This document shows positions 1-5,656 of a DNA stretch of 8,648 nucleotides, in pieces. Below the pieces are notes generated by a model. The model worked only from the letters and a program-made list of their open reading frames with translations, was not told where the DNA came from and ran no database searches. Where the stretch lies: positions 1-8,648 of the forward strand of contig CALXDE010000085.1 of assembly GCA_944386965.1 (NCBI GenBank), written 5' to 3'. The stretch comes from an uncultured Oscillospiraceae bacterium (GTDB lineage: Bacteria > Bacillota_A > Clostridia > Oscillospirales > Oscillospiraceae). A program made the position numbers and the translations under genes. Each line of letters begins with the position of its first letter. Positions within the stretch are counted from its first letter, which is position 1.

Positions 1-666
1 CCGGAGGAGGAGAAGTTCCTCATGAGCAAGGAGGACATCCTCGCCGAGATCCGCACCCTCCTGGCCGGCCGCAGCGCCGAGGAGGTGGTCTGCAACACCC
101 AGACCTCCGGCGCGGCCAACGACATCGAGCGGGCTACGGCCCTGGCCCAGAATCTGGTGGCCCGGTTCGGCATGTCCGAGGAGTTTGACATGATGGCCCT
201 GGGCACGGTGAACAGCCAGTATCTGGACGGCTCCTACTCCATGAACTGCGCCCAGGAAACCTACGCCGCCGCCGACCGGGCGGTGGCCCAGATCATCCGC
301 CAGTGCCACAAGGAGGCCCAGGAGCTGCTGATCGCCAACCGGGACATGCTGGACGCGGTGGCCCAGTATCTGCTGAAAAAGGAAACCATCACCGGTCAGG
401 AGATGATGGCCATTCTGGAGGGGAAGGACCCGGAGAAGGCCGAATATTTCGGCATCACTCCCGGCGCCGCTCCCCGGCAGGACAACAGCGGCATCGAACC
501 GCCGGCCAAGTCCATCCACATGATCAGCGAGCCCATCGCCGCCCCCGGGACATCCCCGGAGCGGGACGAGTCCGCCGGGCCGGCGGCTGAGGAGGACGCC
601 TCCCCCGCCGTCGAGGACGGCCCGGCCCCGTCCCAGGACGGCGACGTCCAGGACCCCAGGCCATAA
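1..666 (+). CDS. ftsH: ATP-dependent zinc metalloprotease FtsH, C-terminal part (5' end outside window)
   Basis: FtsH is a membrane-anchored AAA+ protease that degrades misassembled membrane proteins and unstable regulators. The reading frame is open from base 1, so this is the last 221 residues of a longer protein; the membrane anchor, AAA module and HEXXH zinc site lie upstream. What is visible is the end of the M41 peptidase domain: GRSAEEV at partial residues 23-29, then SGAANDIERAT, whose Asp41 aligns with the third zinc ligand of FtsH (Asp in the NDI motif). Next is the helical ARFGMSE segment and a region ending in LLKKETITGQEMMAIL, the usual last conserved block. About 75 further residues form a Pro/Ala/Glu/Asp-rich, probably disordered tail ending in stop TAA. 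The family call is firm. An internal ATG at base 22 is not the start, because the conserved domain extends upstream of it. Confidence 0.95.
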   Translation, partial: PEEEKFLMSKEDILAEIRTLLAGRSAEEVVCNTQTSGAANDIERATALAQNLVARFGMSEEFDMMALGTVNSQYLDGSYSMNCAQETYAAADRAVAQIIRQCHKEAQELLIANRDMLDAVAQYLLKKETITGQEMMAILEGKDPEKAEYFGITPGAAPRQDNSGIEPPAKSIHMISEPIAAPGTSPERDESAGPAAEEDASPAVEDGPAPSQDGDVQDPRP

Positions 667-676
667 TCTTATCCGC

Positions 677-702
677 TCCGGTACACCGCAGGGTGTACCG
701 GA
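677..702 (+). terminator. Hairpin terminator after ftsH
   Basis: A perfect 11-bp stem (TCCGGTACACC paired with GGTGTACCGGA) closes a four-base GCAG loop. It begins 11 nt after the ftsH stop and is followed by CGCTTTTCC. The T run is short, so this may be a weak or partly read-through terminator. It lies just before the cardiolipin synthase gene and helps rule out an upstream start codon for that gene. Confidence 0.65.
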
Positions 703-760
703 CGCTTTTCCCGGACACTCCGGAGAGAGGCATTGCGCCCCATCATCAGAAGAGATCAAA

Positions 761-766
761 AGGGAG
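761..766 (+). promoter_or_regulatory. Ribosome binding site deciding the GTG start of cls
   Basis: AGGGAG sits 10 nt before a GTG at 777. The next in-frame start upstream, a GTG at 693, lies inside the hairpin at 677-702 and has no ribosome binding site. The residues it would add look unlike a cardiolipin synthase N-terminus. The GTG at 777 is therefore preferred. Confidence 0.6.
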
Positions 767-776
767 AATCACAGCC

Positions 777-2366
777 GTGGAGCGAGAGAAAAAAAGTTTC
801 CCCACCAAATCCAAGGAAAACGCCGTCCTGCTGCTCAGCCGCGGCAAGCGGGGCCTGGTTCAGATCGCCTTCGGGCGCACCGGCATCATTATCCTGCTGC
901 TGGTGCTCCAGGTATTGGCCCTGTTCGCCGCCTTTTTCCGCCTGCTGGGCCAAAATGTGACGCTGTACGTCACCATCAGCGGCAGTATCGCGGTGGTGAT
1001 GGCTCTGGCGGTGGTGAACAGCCGCCACCAGAACCCCTCGGTAAAGCTGACGTGGGTGGTGCTGATCCTGGCCGCCCCCATCTTCTCCATCCCCCTGTAC
1101 TTCTTTGTGAACATAGAGCTGGGCCATCGCCTGGCCCACCACCGCCACCAGGAGATCAAGAAGCAGACCGCCCCCCTGGCCCGCCAGGATCAGGCGGCCC
1201 TCTCCCAGCTTCCCGGCGGCTCCCAGTCCCTGGCGGACTACATGTGGCGTCAGGGGGATTTCCCCGTCTGCCGCAACAGCGAGGCCACCTACTACCCCCT
1301 GGGGGACGACGTGTTCCAGGAGCTGCTGGACCAGCTGGAGGCGGCGGAGCATTTCATCTTCCTGGAGTACTTCATCATCGAGGAGGGCTACATGTGGGGG
1401 CGGATTCTGCGCATTCTGGAGCAGAAGGTCCAGCAGGGCGTGGAGGTCCGGGTGCTGTATGACGGCACCTGCGCCGTGGCGCTTCTGCCCTACGACTATC
1501 CCAAGCAGCTGGAGGCCATCGGCATCCGATGCCGGATGTTCGCCCCCCTGCGCCCTCTGGTATCCACCCACTACAACAACCGGGACCACCGGAAAATCCT
1601 GGTGATCGACGGGAAGGTGGCCTTTACCGGCGGGATCAACCTGGCTGACGAGTATATCAACCGCCGGGTGCGCCACGGCCACTGGAAGGACAACGCCATC
1701 CTGGTCCGGGGGGAGGCGGTGCGCAGCTTCACGCTGATGTTTTTGCAGATGTGGAACACGGAGGGGTGGAAGCTGGAGGACTGCGCCCCCTATCTCAAGA
1801 CCTTCCCGGTGGAGGGGCAGGGACTTTTCATCCCCTATGGCAGCTGCCCATACGATGCCGACCGGCTGGCGGAAATGGTGTACATGGACCTCATCAACCG
1901 CGCCCAGCGCTATGTCCACATCATGACCCCCTATCTGGTCATCGACAACGAGATGGTCACCGCCCTGACCTTTGCCGCCAAGCGGGGGGTGGAGGTGTCC
2001 CTGATCCTGCCCCACATCCCGGACAAGAAGTATATGTTCGCCCTGGCCAAGACCTACTACCCCCAGCTGCTGGAGGCCGGGGTGCGGATCTTCGAGTATA
2101 CCCCCGGCTTTGTCCACGCAAAAGTCCTGGTGAGCGACGGCTGCCGGGGCGTGGTGGGCACCATCAACTTCGACTACCGCAGCCTCTATCTCCACTTCGA
2201 GTGCGGCCTCTATATGGAGGACGCTCCCGCCGTGGGGCAGGTGGAGCAGGACTTCCTGGACACCCTGACCAAGTGCCAGGAGGCCACCCTGGCGCAGTGG
2301 AAGGCCCGGTCCCTGGGCAGCCGCCTCACCGGCTATCTTCTGCGGCTGTTCGCGCCGCTGCTGTAG
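777..2366 (+). CDS. cls: Cardiolipin synthase (phospholipase D superfamily)
   Basis: Cardiolipin synthase condenses two phosphatidylglycerol molecules into cardiolipin and glycerol at the cytoplasmic membrane. The 529-residue product from the GTG start has three hydrophobic segments near the N-terminus (about residues 33-57, 62-82 and 90-112), one more than the usual two. Two phospholipase D HKD motifs follow. The first is HRKILVID with His271, Lys273 and Asp278, then FTGGINLADEY; the second is HAKVLVSD with His447, Lys449 and Asp454, then GTINFDYRSL. Spacing and length fit the bacterial Cls family (about 480-530 aa). The gene stands alone on its strand between two hairpins and converges on the lipid operon to its right. 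The family assignment is firm; the Cls-type reaction rather than another transphosphatidylation is inferred from overall architecture. No convincing promoter was seen in the short gap after ftsH, so read-through is possible. Confidence 0.92.
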   Translation: MEREKKSFPTKSKENAVLLLSRGKRGLVQIAFGRTGIIILLLVLQVLALFAAFFRLLGQNVTLYVTISGSIAVVMALAVVNSRHQNPSVKLTWVVLILAAPIFSIPLYFFVNIELGHRLAHHRHQEIKKQTAPLARQDQAALSQLPGGSQSLADYMWRQGDFPVCRNSEATYYPLGDDVFQELLDQLEAAEHFIFLEYFIIEEGYMWGRILRILEQKVQQGVEVRVLYDGTCAVALLPYDYPKQLEAIGIRCRMFAPLRPLVSTHYNNRDHRKILVIDGKVAFTGGINLADEYINRRVRHGHWKDNAILVRGEAVRSFTLMFLQMWNTEGWKLEDCAPYLKTFPVEGQGLFIPYGSCPYDADRLAEMVYMDLINRAQRYVHIMTPYLVIDNEMVTALTFAAKRGVEVSLILPHIPDKKYMFALAKTYYPQLLEAGVRIFEYTPGFVHAKVLVSDGCRGVVGTINFDYRSLYLHFECGLYMEDAPAVGQVEQDFLDTLTKCQEATLAQWKARSLGSRLTGYLLRLFAPLL

Positions 2367-2400
2367 GAGGCCGTCCGGGGAACATCCGACCAAGCAAACA

Positions 2401-2431
2401 AAGAGGCCGCGGCTTGAAGCCGCGGCCTCTT
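2401..2431. terminator. Bidirectional terminator between cls and the lipid operon
   Basis: AAGAGGCCGCGGC and GCCGCGGCCTCTT form a GC-rich stem of at least 13 bp around a short TTGAA loop. On the plus strand it is followed by TTTCC. On the minus strand it is followed by a T-rich run, the complement of CAAGCAAACA. It lies 34 nt after the cls stop and 24 nt beyond the stop of the convergent PAP2 gene, so it can end both transcripts. Confidence 0.85.
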
Positions 2432-2455
2432 TTCCATATTTCTCCGCCGGATGTC

Positions 2456-3160
2456 TCACGCCGAGTTTCCCACCCGCTTTTTCCTGCCCGCCGGGCCCAC
2501 GGTCCGCGCCGCCTGTCGGAAAAACGCCAGACGATAGCCCACGGCGCACACCGGAACCGCCGCCAGCACATCGATCGCGGAGTGCTGCTTGAGAAACACG
2601 GTGGAGAGGCTGATGAGCACCGCCAGCACCGTGAAGGCGATCCGCCCGGCCCGGCCGGACAGCCCTCTGGCATGCCAGGCGGTAAACATCACCGCCGCCG
2701 AGCCGATCACATGGAGGGAGGGGCAGACGTTTGTATTGGTGTCAAAGGTGTAGAACCACCCCAGGAACCGGGTCAGCACATTGTCCCGGGCAAAAGTCTC
2801 CGGCCGCAGCTCCTGGCAGGTGGGAAAGAATAGATAGATGACCAATGTCACCGAGTAGGTGCATATGACAAACCCCATCAGCTTCCGGAACGCGCGCACA
2901 TCAAACACCAGCGTGTACAGGACCATTCCCCCCAGGGCCACAAACCACAGCAGATAAGGGATCAGAAAAACCTCGCAGAAGGGAATGACATCGTCCAGAA
3001 AACAGTGCACCGCGTGGTAGTGGGCCACCGGGCGCAGCCGCTCCAAATAGGTGAACAACAGGCCGAACACCGGCCAGAACAGCAGCAGCTTGAGATGGCG
3101 AAAGCGCTGGGTGTTCAAGTCTCTCAGCCGGAACTGCCGGTAGTCTATTTCAGGTCGCAT
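2456..3160 (-). CDS. PAP2-superfamily membrane phosphatase (phosphatidic acid phosphatase-like)
   Basis: A polytopic membrane protein of 234 residues with about six hydrophobic segments, carrying the PAP2 signature. Motif 1 is a degenerate FFPTCQELRP near residues 111-120. Motif 2 is CPSLH with Ser148 and His150. Motif 3 is STVFLKQHSAID with the nucleophile His193 and Asp197. Motif 3 has Thr187 where classic enzymes have Arg, which is common in the PAP2_3/Aur1-like subgroup. Members dephosphorylate lipid phosphates such as phosphatidic acid, or transfer phospho-head groups. The ATG has an AAGGAG site 5 nt upstream and overlaps the preceding glycosyltransferase gene by 16 nt, indicating translational coupling. 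In this operon the simplest role is supplying diacylglycerol from phosphatidic acid. An undecaprenyl-pyrophosphate phosphatase or inositol-phosphotransferase-like role cannot be excluded. Confidence 0.85.
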   Translation of the reverse strand: MRPEIDYRQFRLRDLNTQRFRHLKLLLFWPVFGLLFTYLERLRPVAHYHAVHCFLDDVIPFCEVFLIPYLLWFVALGGMVLYTLVFDVRAFRKLMGFVICTYSVTLVIYLFFPTCQELRPETFARDNVLTRFLGWFYTFDTNTNVCPSLHVIGSAAVMFTAWHARGLSGRAGRIAFTVLAVLISLSTVFLKQHSAIDVLAAVPVCAVGYRLAFFRQAARTVGPAGRKKRVGNSA

Positions 3161-4272
3161 ACAGGCTCCTTCTTCAACGCTTGATAAATGGTTTGAGACG
3201 CCCGGCCGATCTTCAGCGCCGCCAGCCGGTCCGACATCTCCCGCCGCCGCGCCTTATCCGCCAGCAGCCCCGCGCACAGGTCCGCCAGCTGCTCCGGCGT
3301 GTCCGCCGTGACGGCGCCGCCCCGCTCCATAAAATACCGCATGTTATAGGCCTCGCACCCGGCCACCGCGTCGATAAACGCCATGGGCAGGCCCTTGGCC
3401 GCCGCCTCCGTCACGCTGATGCCGCCGGGCTTGGTGAGATACAGGTCGGCGCTGTCCATCATCAGCGGGATCTGGTTGACATATCCCAGGACCCGAATCC
3501 GGCCGTCGCTCCGGAAGCGGCGCTCCAGCGTCTGACGCAGCCGCGTGTTGGTGCCGCAGATCACCGTGACCACGCTGCGCTCCGGAAGGCGCTCCGACAA
3601 GCGCCCCACGATCCGCCCCAGGGGGCCGCAGCCCATGCTGCCGCACATCGCCATCAGGTGGCGGCTGTCCGCCGGAATGCCCAGGATTTCCCTGGCCGCC
3701 GCGGCGTCTCCCCTGCTCTGAAAGCCCATGCGGACGGGAATCCCGGCGGGCACCAGCTTCTCCGGGGCAATGCCGCTGCGGACAAACTCCTCCGCCAGGG
3801 ACTGGTCCGGAATGAAATACCAGTCCAGGGTGTGGGCCGACCCGTTGGGGCTGCAGGTGTAGTCCGTGGCCAGGAAGGCGGTCCGCCACGCCCCCGGATG
3901 CTCCCGCAGCAGCACCTCCACCATAAAGGCGGCAAACACATGGACGCAGATCACTGTATCATATGCCCCCTCCCGCAGGAAGGGGTACAGCCGCCCGGCT
4001 CCGGAGGCCAGGAAGCGGTAAACCTCCGACTGCTCCCGCAGCAGGGAGGGATGCCGCTCCACATAGGCGTATCCCTGTCGGAAGAGGTCGGGGAAGTGGC
4101 GGTAAATGCGGGTGTGCCACCGGGAGATGAACCGGGACATGCCCTCGGACAAAAAGCCCAGCGCGTCGGCCACCACGCAGGTATCCCCCTGGGCGGTGAT
4201 ATACTCCCGAAGCGCCTCGGCACAGGAGTTGTGCCCCTCTCCGGTGTTGCAGCTGAGAATCAGGACACGCAT
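3145..4272 (-). CDS. MGDG-synthase/UgtP-like glycosyltransferase (GT28 family)
   Basis: This 375-residue enzyme resembles diacylglycerol glycosyltransferases (monogalactosyldiacylglycerol synthase, processive UgtP), which move a sugar from a UDP-sugar to diacylglycerol on the inner membrane face. The N-terminal acceptor domain opens with MRVLILSCNTGEGHNSCAEA; the GEGH loop at residues 11-14 is diagnostic. TDYTCSP at 136-142 is a second conserved block. The C-terminal donor domain has GYVNQIP (263-269), KPGGISVTEA (281-290) and GCEAYN (305-310), the usual UDP-sugar binding elements. Start: the ATG at 4272 has GGGAGG 7 nt upstream; an open frame continues to 4479 but its residues are shadow of the upstream gene. 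The start overlaps the upstream stop by 13 nt and the stop overlaps the PAP2 start by 16 nt. Lipid acceptor is inferred from family and neighbours; MurG-like acceptors are less likely given the GEGH N-terminus. Confidence 0.88.
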   Translation of the reverse strand: MRVLILSCNTGEGHNSCAEALREYITAQGDTCVVADALGFLSEGMSRFISRWHTRIYRHFPDLFRQGYAYVERHPSLLREQSEVYRFLASGAGRLYPFLREGAYDTVICVHVFAAFMVEVLLREHPGAWRTAFLATDYTCSPNGSAHTLDWYFIPDQSLAEEFVRSGIAPEKLVPAGIPVRMGFQSRGDAAAAREILGIPADSRHLMAMCGSMGCGPLGRIVGRLSERLPERSVVTVICGTNTRLRQTLERRFRSDGRIRVLGYVNQIPLMMDSADLYLTKPGGISVTEAAAKGLPMAFIDAVAGCEAYNMRYFMERGGAVTADTPEQLADLCAGLLADKARRREMSDRLAALKIGRASQTIYQALKKEPVCDLK

Positions 4273-4763
4273 ACCGCTTCCTCCCTCTCCGCCGCGGCGC
4301 TCATCGTCTTCATCAGGTGGAGCAGCCGGGGCCGGTTGTACCGCTGAATCAGGATAAAGGGCACATTGCCCAGCAGATTGTACACCACCGCCGTGATCCA
4401 GCCGCCCGGCCCGTCCCAGATCAGGACGCAGCCGAAGCCCAGCACGAACAGCACCACATGGACCAGCTCGGCGATGCATGTCTCCTGGATCATCCGGGCC
4501 ACCCGCTCCGGCTCCGCCCCCCAGGTCAGGCGCTTTGGCAGCATCACCCTGGGCAGGAGCCTGCTCATATCCGGGACCTTGTCCTTCCAGCGGCGGATTC
4601 CCAGCCGCTCATAGATCCGCCCGCCCCGCTCAAAGGCGAAGCAGCGGAAGGGGAAGCGGTCGCCGCGAAACCAGTTGCCCGGCAGCAGGCGGCCCACATA
4701 GAAGAACACCGCCCCGATGGCCGCCAGATAGACCGCGCACCGCCTCAGTTTTTTCAAAACCAT
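4260..4763 (-). CDS. CrtO-like glycosyl acyltransferase family membrane protein
   Basis: The 167-residue product matches from memory the family of staphylococcal CrtO, which acylates the glucose of glycosyl-4,4'-diaponeurosporenoate in staphyloxanthin synthesis. Shared features are a short N-terminal membrane segment (8-28), FRGDRFPFRCFAFERGG, IRRWKDK at 56-62, ET..AELVH at 94-102, and the strongest block GNVPFILIQRYNRPRL at 132-147. Two further hydrophobic segments lie at about 98-118 and 121-140. Length is close to CrtO (about 165 aa). The ATG at 4763 has GGAGAGG just upstream. A much longer open frame reaching 5075 is rejected because the predicted promoter lies inside it. It is the first gene of the operon. 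No carotenoid genes (crtM, crtN, crtP, crtQ) are present, so the acceptor is more likely the glycolipid made by the next gene. Family call good, substrate unknown. Confidence 0.78.
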   Translation of the reverse strand: MVLKKLRRCAVYLAAIGAVFFYVGRLLPGNWFRGDRFPFRCFAFERGGRIYERLGIRRWKDKVPDMSRLLPRVMLPKRLTWGAEPERVARMIQETCIAELVHVVLFVLGFGCVLIWDGPGGWITAVVYNLLGNVPFILIQRYNRPRLLHLMKTMSAAAEREEAVCVS

Positions 4764-4833
4764 ATCCTCTCCGGCCGGACGCCGAGGACGGCGCCGGTCC
4801 TTTCCTTTCCAGCAGGCCCCCGCGCCGGCGCTC

Positions 4834-4845
4834 CCGCCCGGGCGG
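4834..4845. repeat. Perfect 12-bp palindrome in the operon leader
   Basis: CCGCCCGGGCGG reads identically on both strands. It lies in the untranslated leader between the minus-strand promoter (4887-4915) and the acyltransferase start at 4763. It could be a protein site, or part of an RNA hairpin in a GC-rich leader. In DNA this GC-rich a chance palindrome is plausible, so function is uncertain. Confidence 0.35.
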
Positions 4846-4886
4846 AGATGGGGACGCCCCGGGCGGTCCCCCCGCAAATTTGTATT

Positions 4887-4915
4887 ACCATACCATGAAA
4901 CGCGCCTGTTTTCAA
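4887..4915 (-). promoter_or_regulatory. Sigma-A type promoter for the acyltransferase-glycosyltransferase-PAP2 operon
   Basis: On the minus strand, TTGAAA (4915-4910) and TATGGT (4892-4887) are separated by exactly 17 nt. Transcription would start near 4880 and give a leader of roughly 115 nt before the ATG at 4763. The -35 element overlaps one arm of the 9-bp inverted repeat at 4911-4919, so a protein bound there could affect initiation. Confidence 0.65.
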
Positions 4916-4959
4916 GACATTCCCGATAAACTTTTCCCATCGGCGCATTTTGTCTTGAA
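4911..4959. repeat. 9-bp inverted repeat TTCAAGACA / TGTCTTGAA
   Basis: The arms are 4911-4919 and 4951-4959, perfectly complementary with a 31-nt gap. The left arm overlaps the minus-strand promoter's -35 hexamer. Arms are centred about 40 bp apart, the same period as the interleaved direct repeat. The arrangement suggests binding sites rather than an RNA hairpin. The binding protein is not known. Confidence 0.5.
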
Positions 4960-4979
4960 CCGGTGTCCAACTTTTCCCA
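4929..4979. repeat. 11-bp direct repeat AACTTTTCCCA, 40-bp period
   Basis: AACTTTTCCCA occurs at 4929-4939 and again, identically, at 4969-4979. The offset of exactly 40 bp is close to four helical turns, so both copies would face the same side of the DNA. One copy lies about 13 bp upstream of the minus-strand -35, the other about 16 bp upstream of the plus-strand -35. This is consistent with sites for a regulator acting on both divergent units. Confidence 0.5.
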
Positions 4980-4995
4980 AACCGGACGGCGCCCC

Positions 4996-5024
4996 TTGCG
5001 TTTTGCTGGAAAAAACGCTATACT
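4996..5024 (+). promoter_or_regulatory. Sigma-A type promoter for the CmpB-like/HD gene pair
   Basis: TTGCGT (4996-5001) and TATACT (5019-5024) are separated by 17 nt. A start near 5031 would give a leader of about 45 nt before the ATG at 5075, which is preceded by GGAAAGG at 5058-5064. No other good hexamer pair was seen closer to the gene. Confidence 0.65.
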
Positions 5025-5074
5025 GGGCAGGGTCACCATACCAGTATTTCTCCCCTTGGAAAGGATGTTTGGCA

Positions 5075-5656
5075 ATGTTCCCCTTTGATCTGATCTTTTA
5101 TGAGGGTCCCCACACCCGCTCCGATGTGGTCAACGCCTTCTTTCTCTACAGTTTCTGCGGCTGGGTCATGGAGTGCCTGGTCATCCGCCGGGAAAAGGGC
5201 CGCTGGGAAAACCGCGGCTTCGTCCACCTGCCCCTGTGCATCATCTACGGCTTCGGCGCCATGATCGGCTACGCCATGCTCCGGCCCATCTCCCACAACT
5301 ATGTCCTGCTGTATCTGGCCGGAGCGTTCCTGGCCACAGTGTTCGAATACCTCACAGGGCGGCTGATGCTGCGGCTGTTTGGAAAGCTCTGGTGGGACTA
5401 CTCGGAGAAGCGGCTGAATTATCACGGCATCCTCTGCCTGGAGAGCACCGCGGCCTGGGGCGCCATCGCCGTCCTGGTGTTCGCGCTGGTCCACCGCATG
5501 GTCTTCTCCCTGGTGACCCGGGTGCCGGAACCGGCGGCGCCGCTGCTGGCGGGAGGGCTGTGCCTGGCGTATCTGGTGGACTTCGCCCTCAGCGCCCGCA
5601 GCGCCCTCCACCGCTCCCGCGGGAAGGATGAGGAGGAGCTCTATGACCCGTCGTAA
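5075..5656 (+). CDS. CmpB/COG4905-like integral membrane protein (putative ABC transporter permease, type IV)
   Basis: A 193-residue polytopic protein with about five hydrophobic segments (roughly 20-38, 50-70, 76-95, 120-145, 155-175). It carries the pattern of the family annotated as putative ABC-transporter type IV: FFLYSFCGWVMEC, then ENRGFVHLPLCIIYGFGA at 45-62, EYLTGRLMLRLFGKLWWDYS at 91-110, and LNYHGILCLESTAAWG at 114-129. Despite the family name no ATPase partner is present in the window, and transport has not been shown for this group as far as I know, so function is open. The ATG at 5075 has GGAAAGG 10 nt upstream and follows a good promoter. An open frame extends far upstream but lacks family features and crosses the promoter. 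The 3' end overlaps the HD hydrolase gene by 14 nt. Confidence 0.78.
   Translation: MFPFDLIFYEGPHTRSDVVNAFFLYSFCGWVMECLVIRREKGRWENRGFVHLPLCIIYGFGAMIGYAMLRPISHNYVLLYLAGAFLATVFEYLTGRLMLRLFGKLWWDYSEKRLNYHGILCLESTAAWGAIAVLVFALVHRMVFSLVTRVPEPAAPLLAGGLCLAYLVDFALSARSALHRSRGKDEEELYDPS
5631..5638 (+). promoter_or_regulatory. Ribosome binding site deciding the start of the HD-domain gene
   Basis: AGGAGGAG lies 4 nt before ATG 5643, inside the end of the preceding gene. An in-frame ATG at 5628 sits directly before this site and has only a weak GGAAGG ahead of it, so 5643 is preferred. The arrangement fits translational coupling. Confidence 0.65.

Larger units (their letters stand above)
4764..5074. other. 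Divergent intergenic regulatory region
   Basis: This 311-base gap separates the leftward lipid operon from the rightward membrane protein/HD gene pair. The left part (about 4764-4880) is a GC-rich leader transcribed with the operon. The middle (4885-5025) is clearly richer in A/T and holds a promoter in each direction, plus an 11-bp direct repeat and a 9-bp inverted repeat. The right part is a 50-base leader ending in a ribosome binding site at 5058-5064 (GGAAAGG). No convincing small gene or known riboswitch was recognised; an open frame on the minus strand at 4754-4948 looks like a shadow. Confidence 0.75.

Noticed and set aside
712..725. Small dyad CCGGA-CACT-CCGG ahead of cls
   Set aside because: Only about a 5-bp stem in GC-rich DNA; too weak to call a terminator or operator.
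756..2549. 597-codon open frame on the minus strand opposite cls
   Set aside because: It is antisense to a clear HKD-motif cardiolipin synthase, rich in His/Gly/Gln/Val from reversed GC-rich codons, and crosses the bidirectional terminator. A shadow frame.
1751..2833. 360-codon plus-strand frame spanning the end of cls and into PAP2
   Set aside because: It is the +1 shadow of cls, runs through the terminator at 2401-2431 and continues antisense to PAP2; sequence is low-complexity Pro/Arg/Gly.
3181..4347. 388-codon open frame on the plus strand opposite the glycosyltransferase
   Set aside because: Composition is Arg/Pro/His/Gln-rich without domain features, and the minus strand encodes recognisable GT28 motifs throughout. 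A shadow frame.
5003..5024. TTGCTG with TATACT as a promoter
   Set aside because: Spacing is only 10 nt. TTGCGT at 4996-5001 gives the proper 17-nt spacing to the same -10.
4478..5074. Upstream extension of the CmpB-like frame on the plus strand
   Set aside because: It is antisense to the CrtO-like gene and crosses the promoter at 4996-5024. Family motifs begin only after ATG 5075.
4764..5075. N-terminal extension of the CrtO-like protein on the minus strand
   Set aside because: The predicted promoter for the operon lies inside this stretch, a good ribosome site precedes ATG 4763, and CrtO relatives have no such extension.
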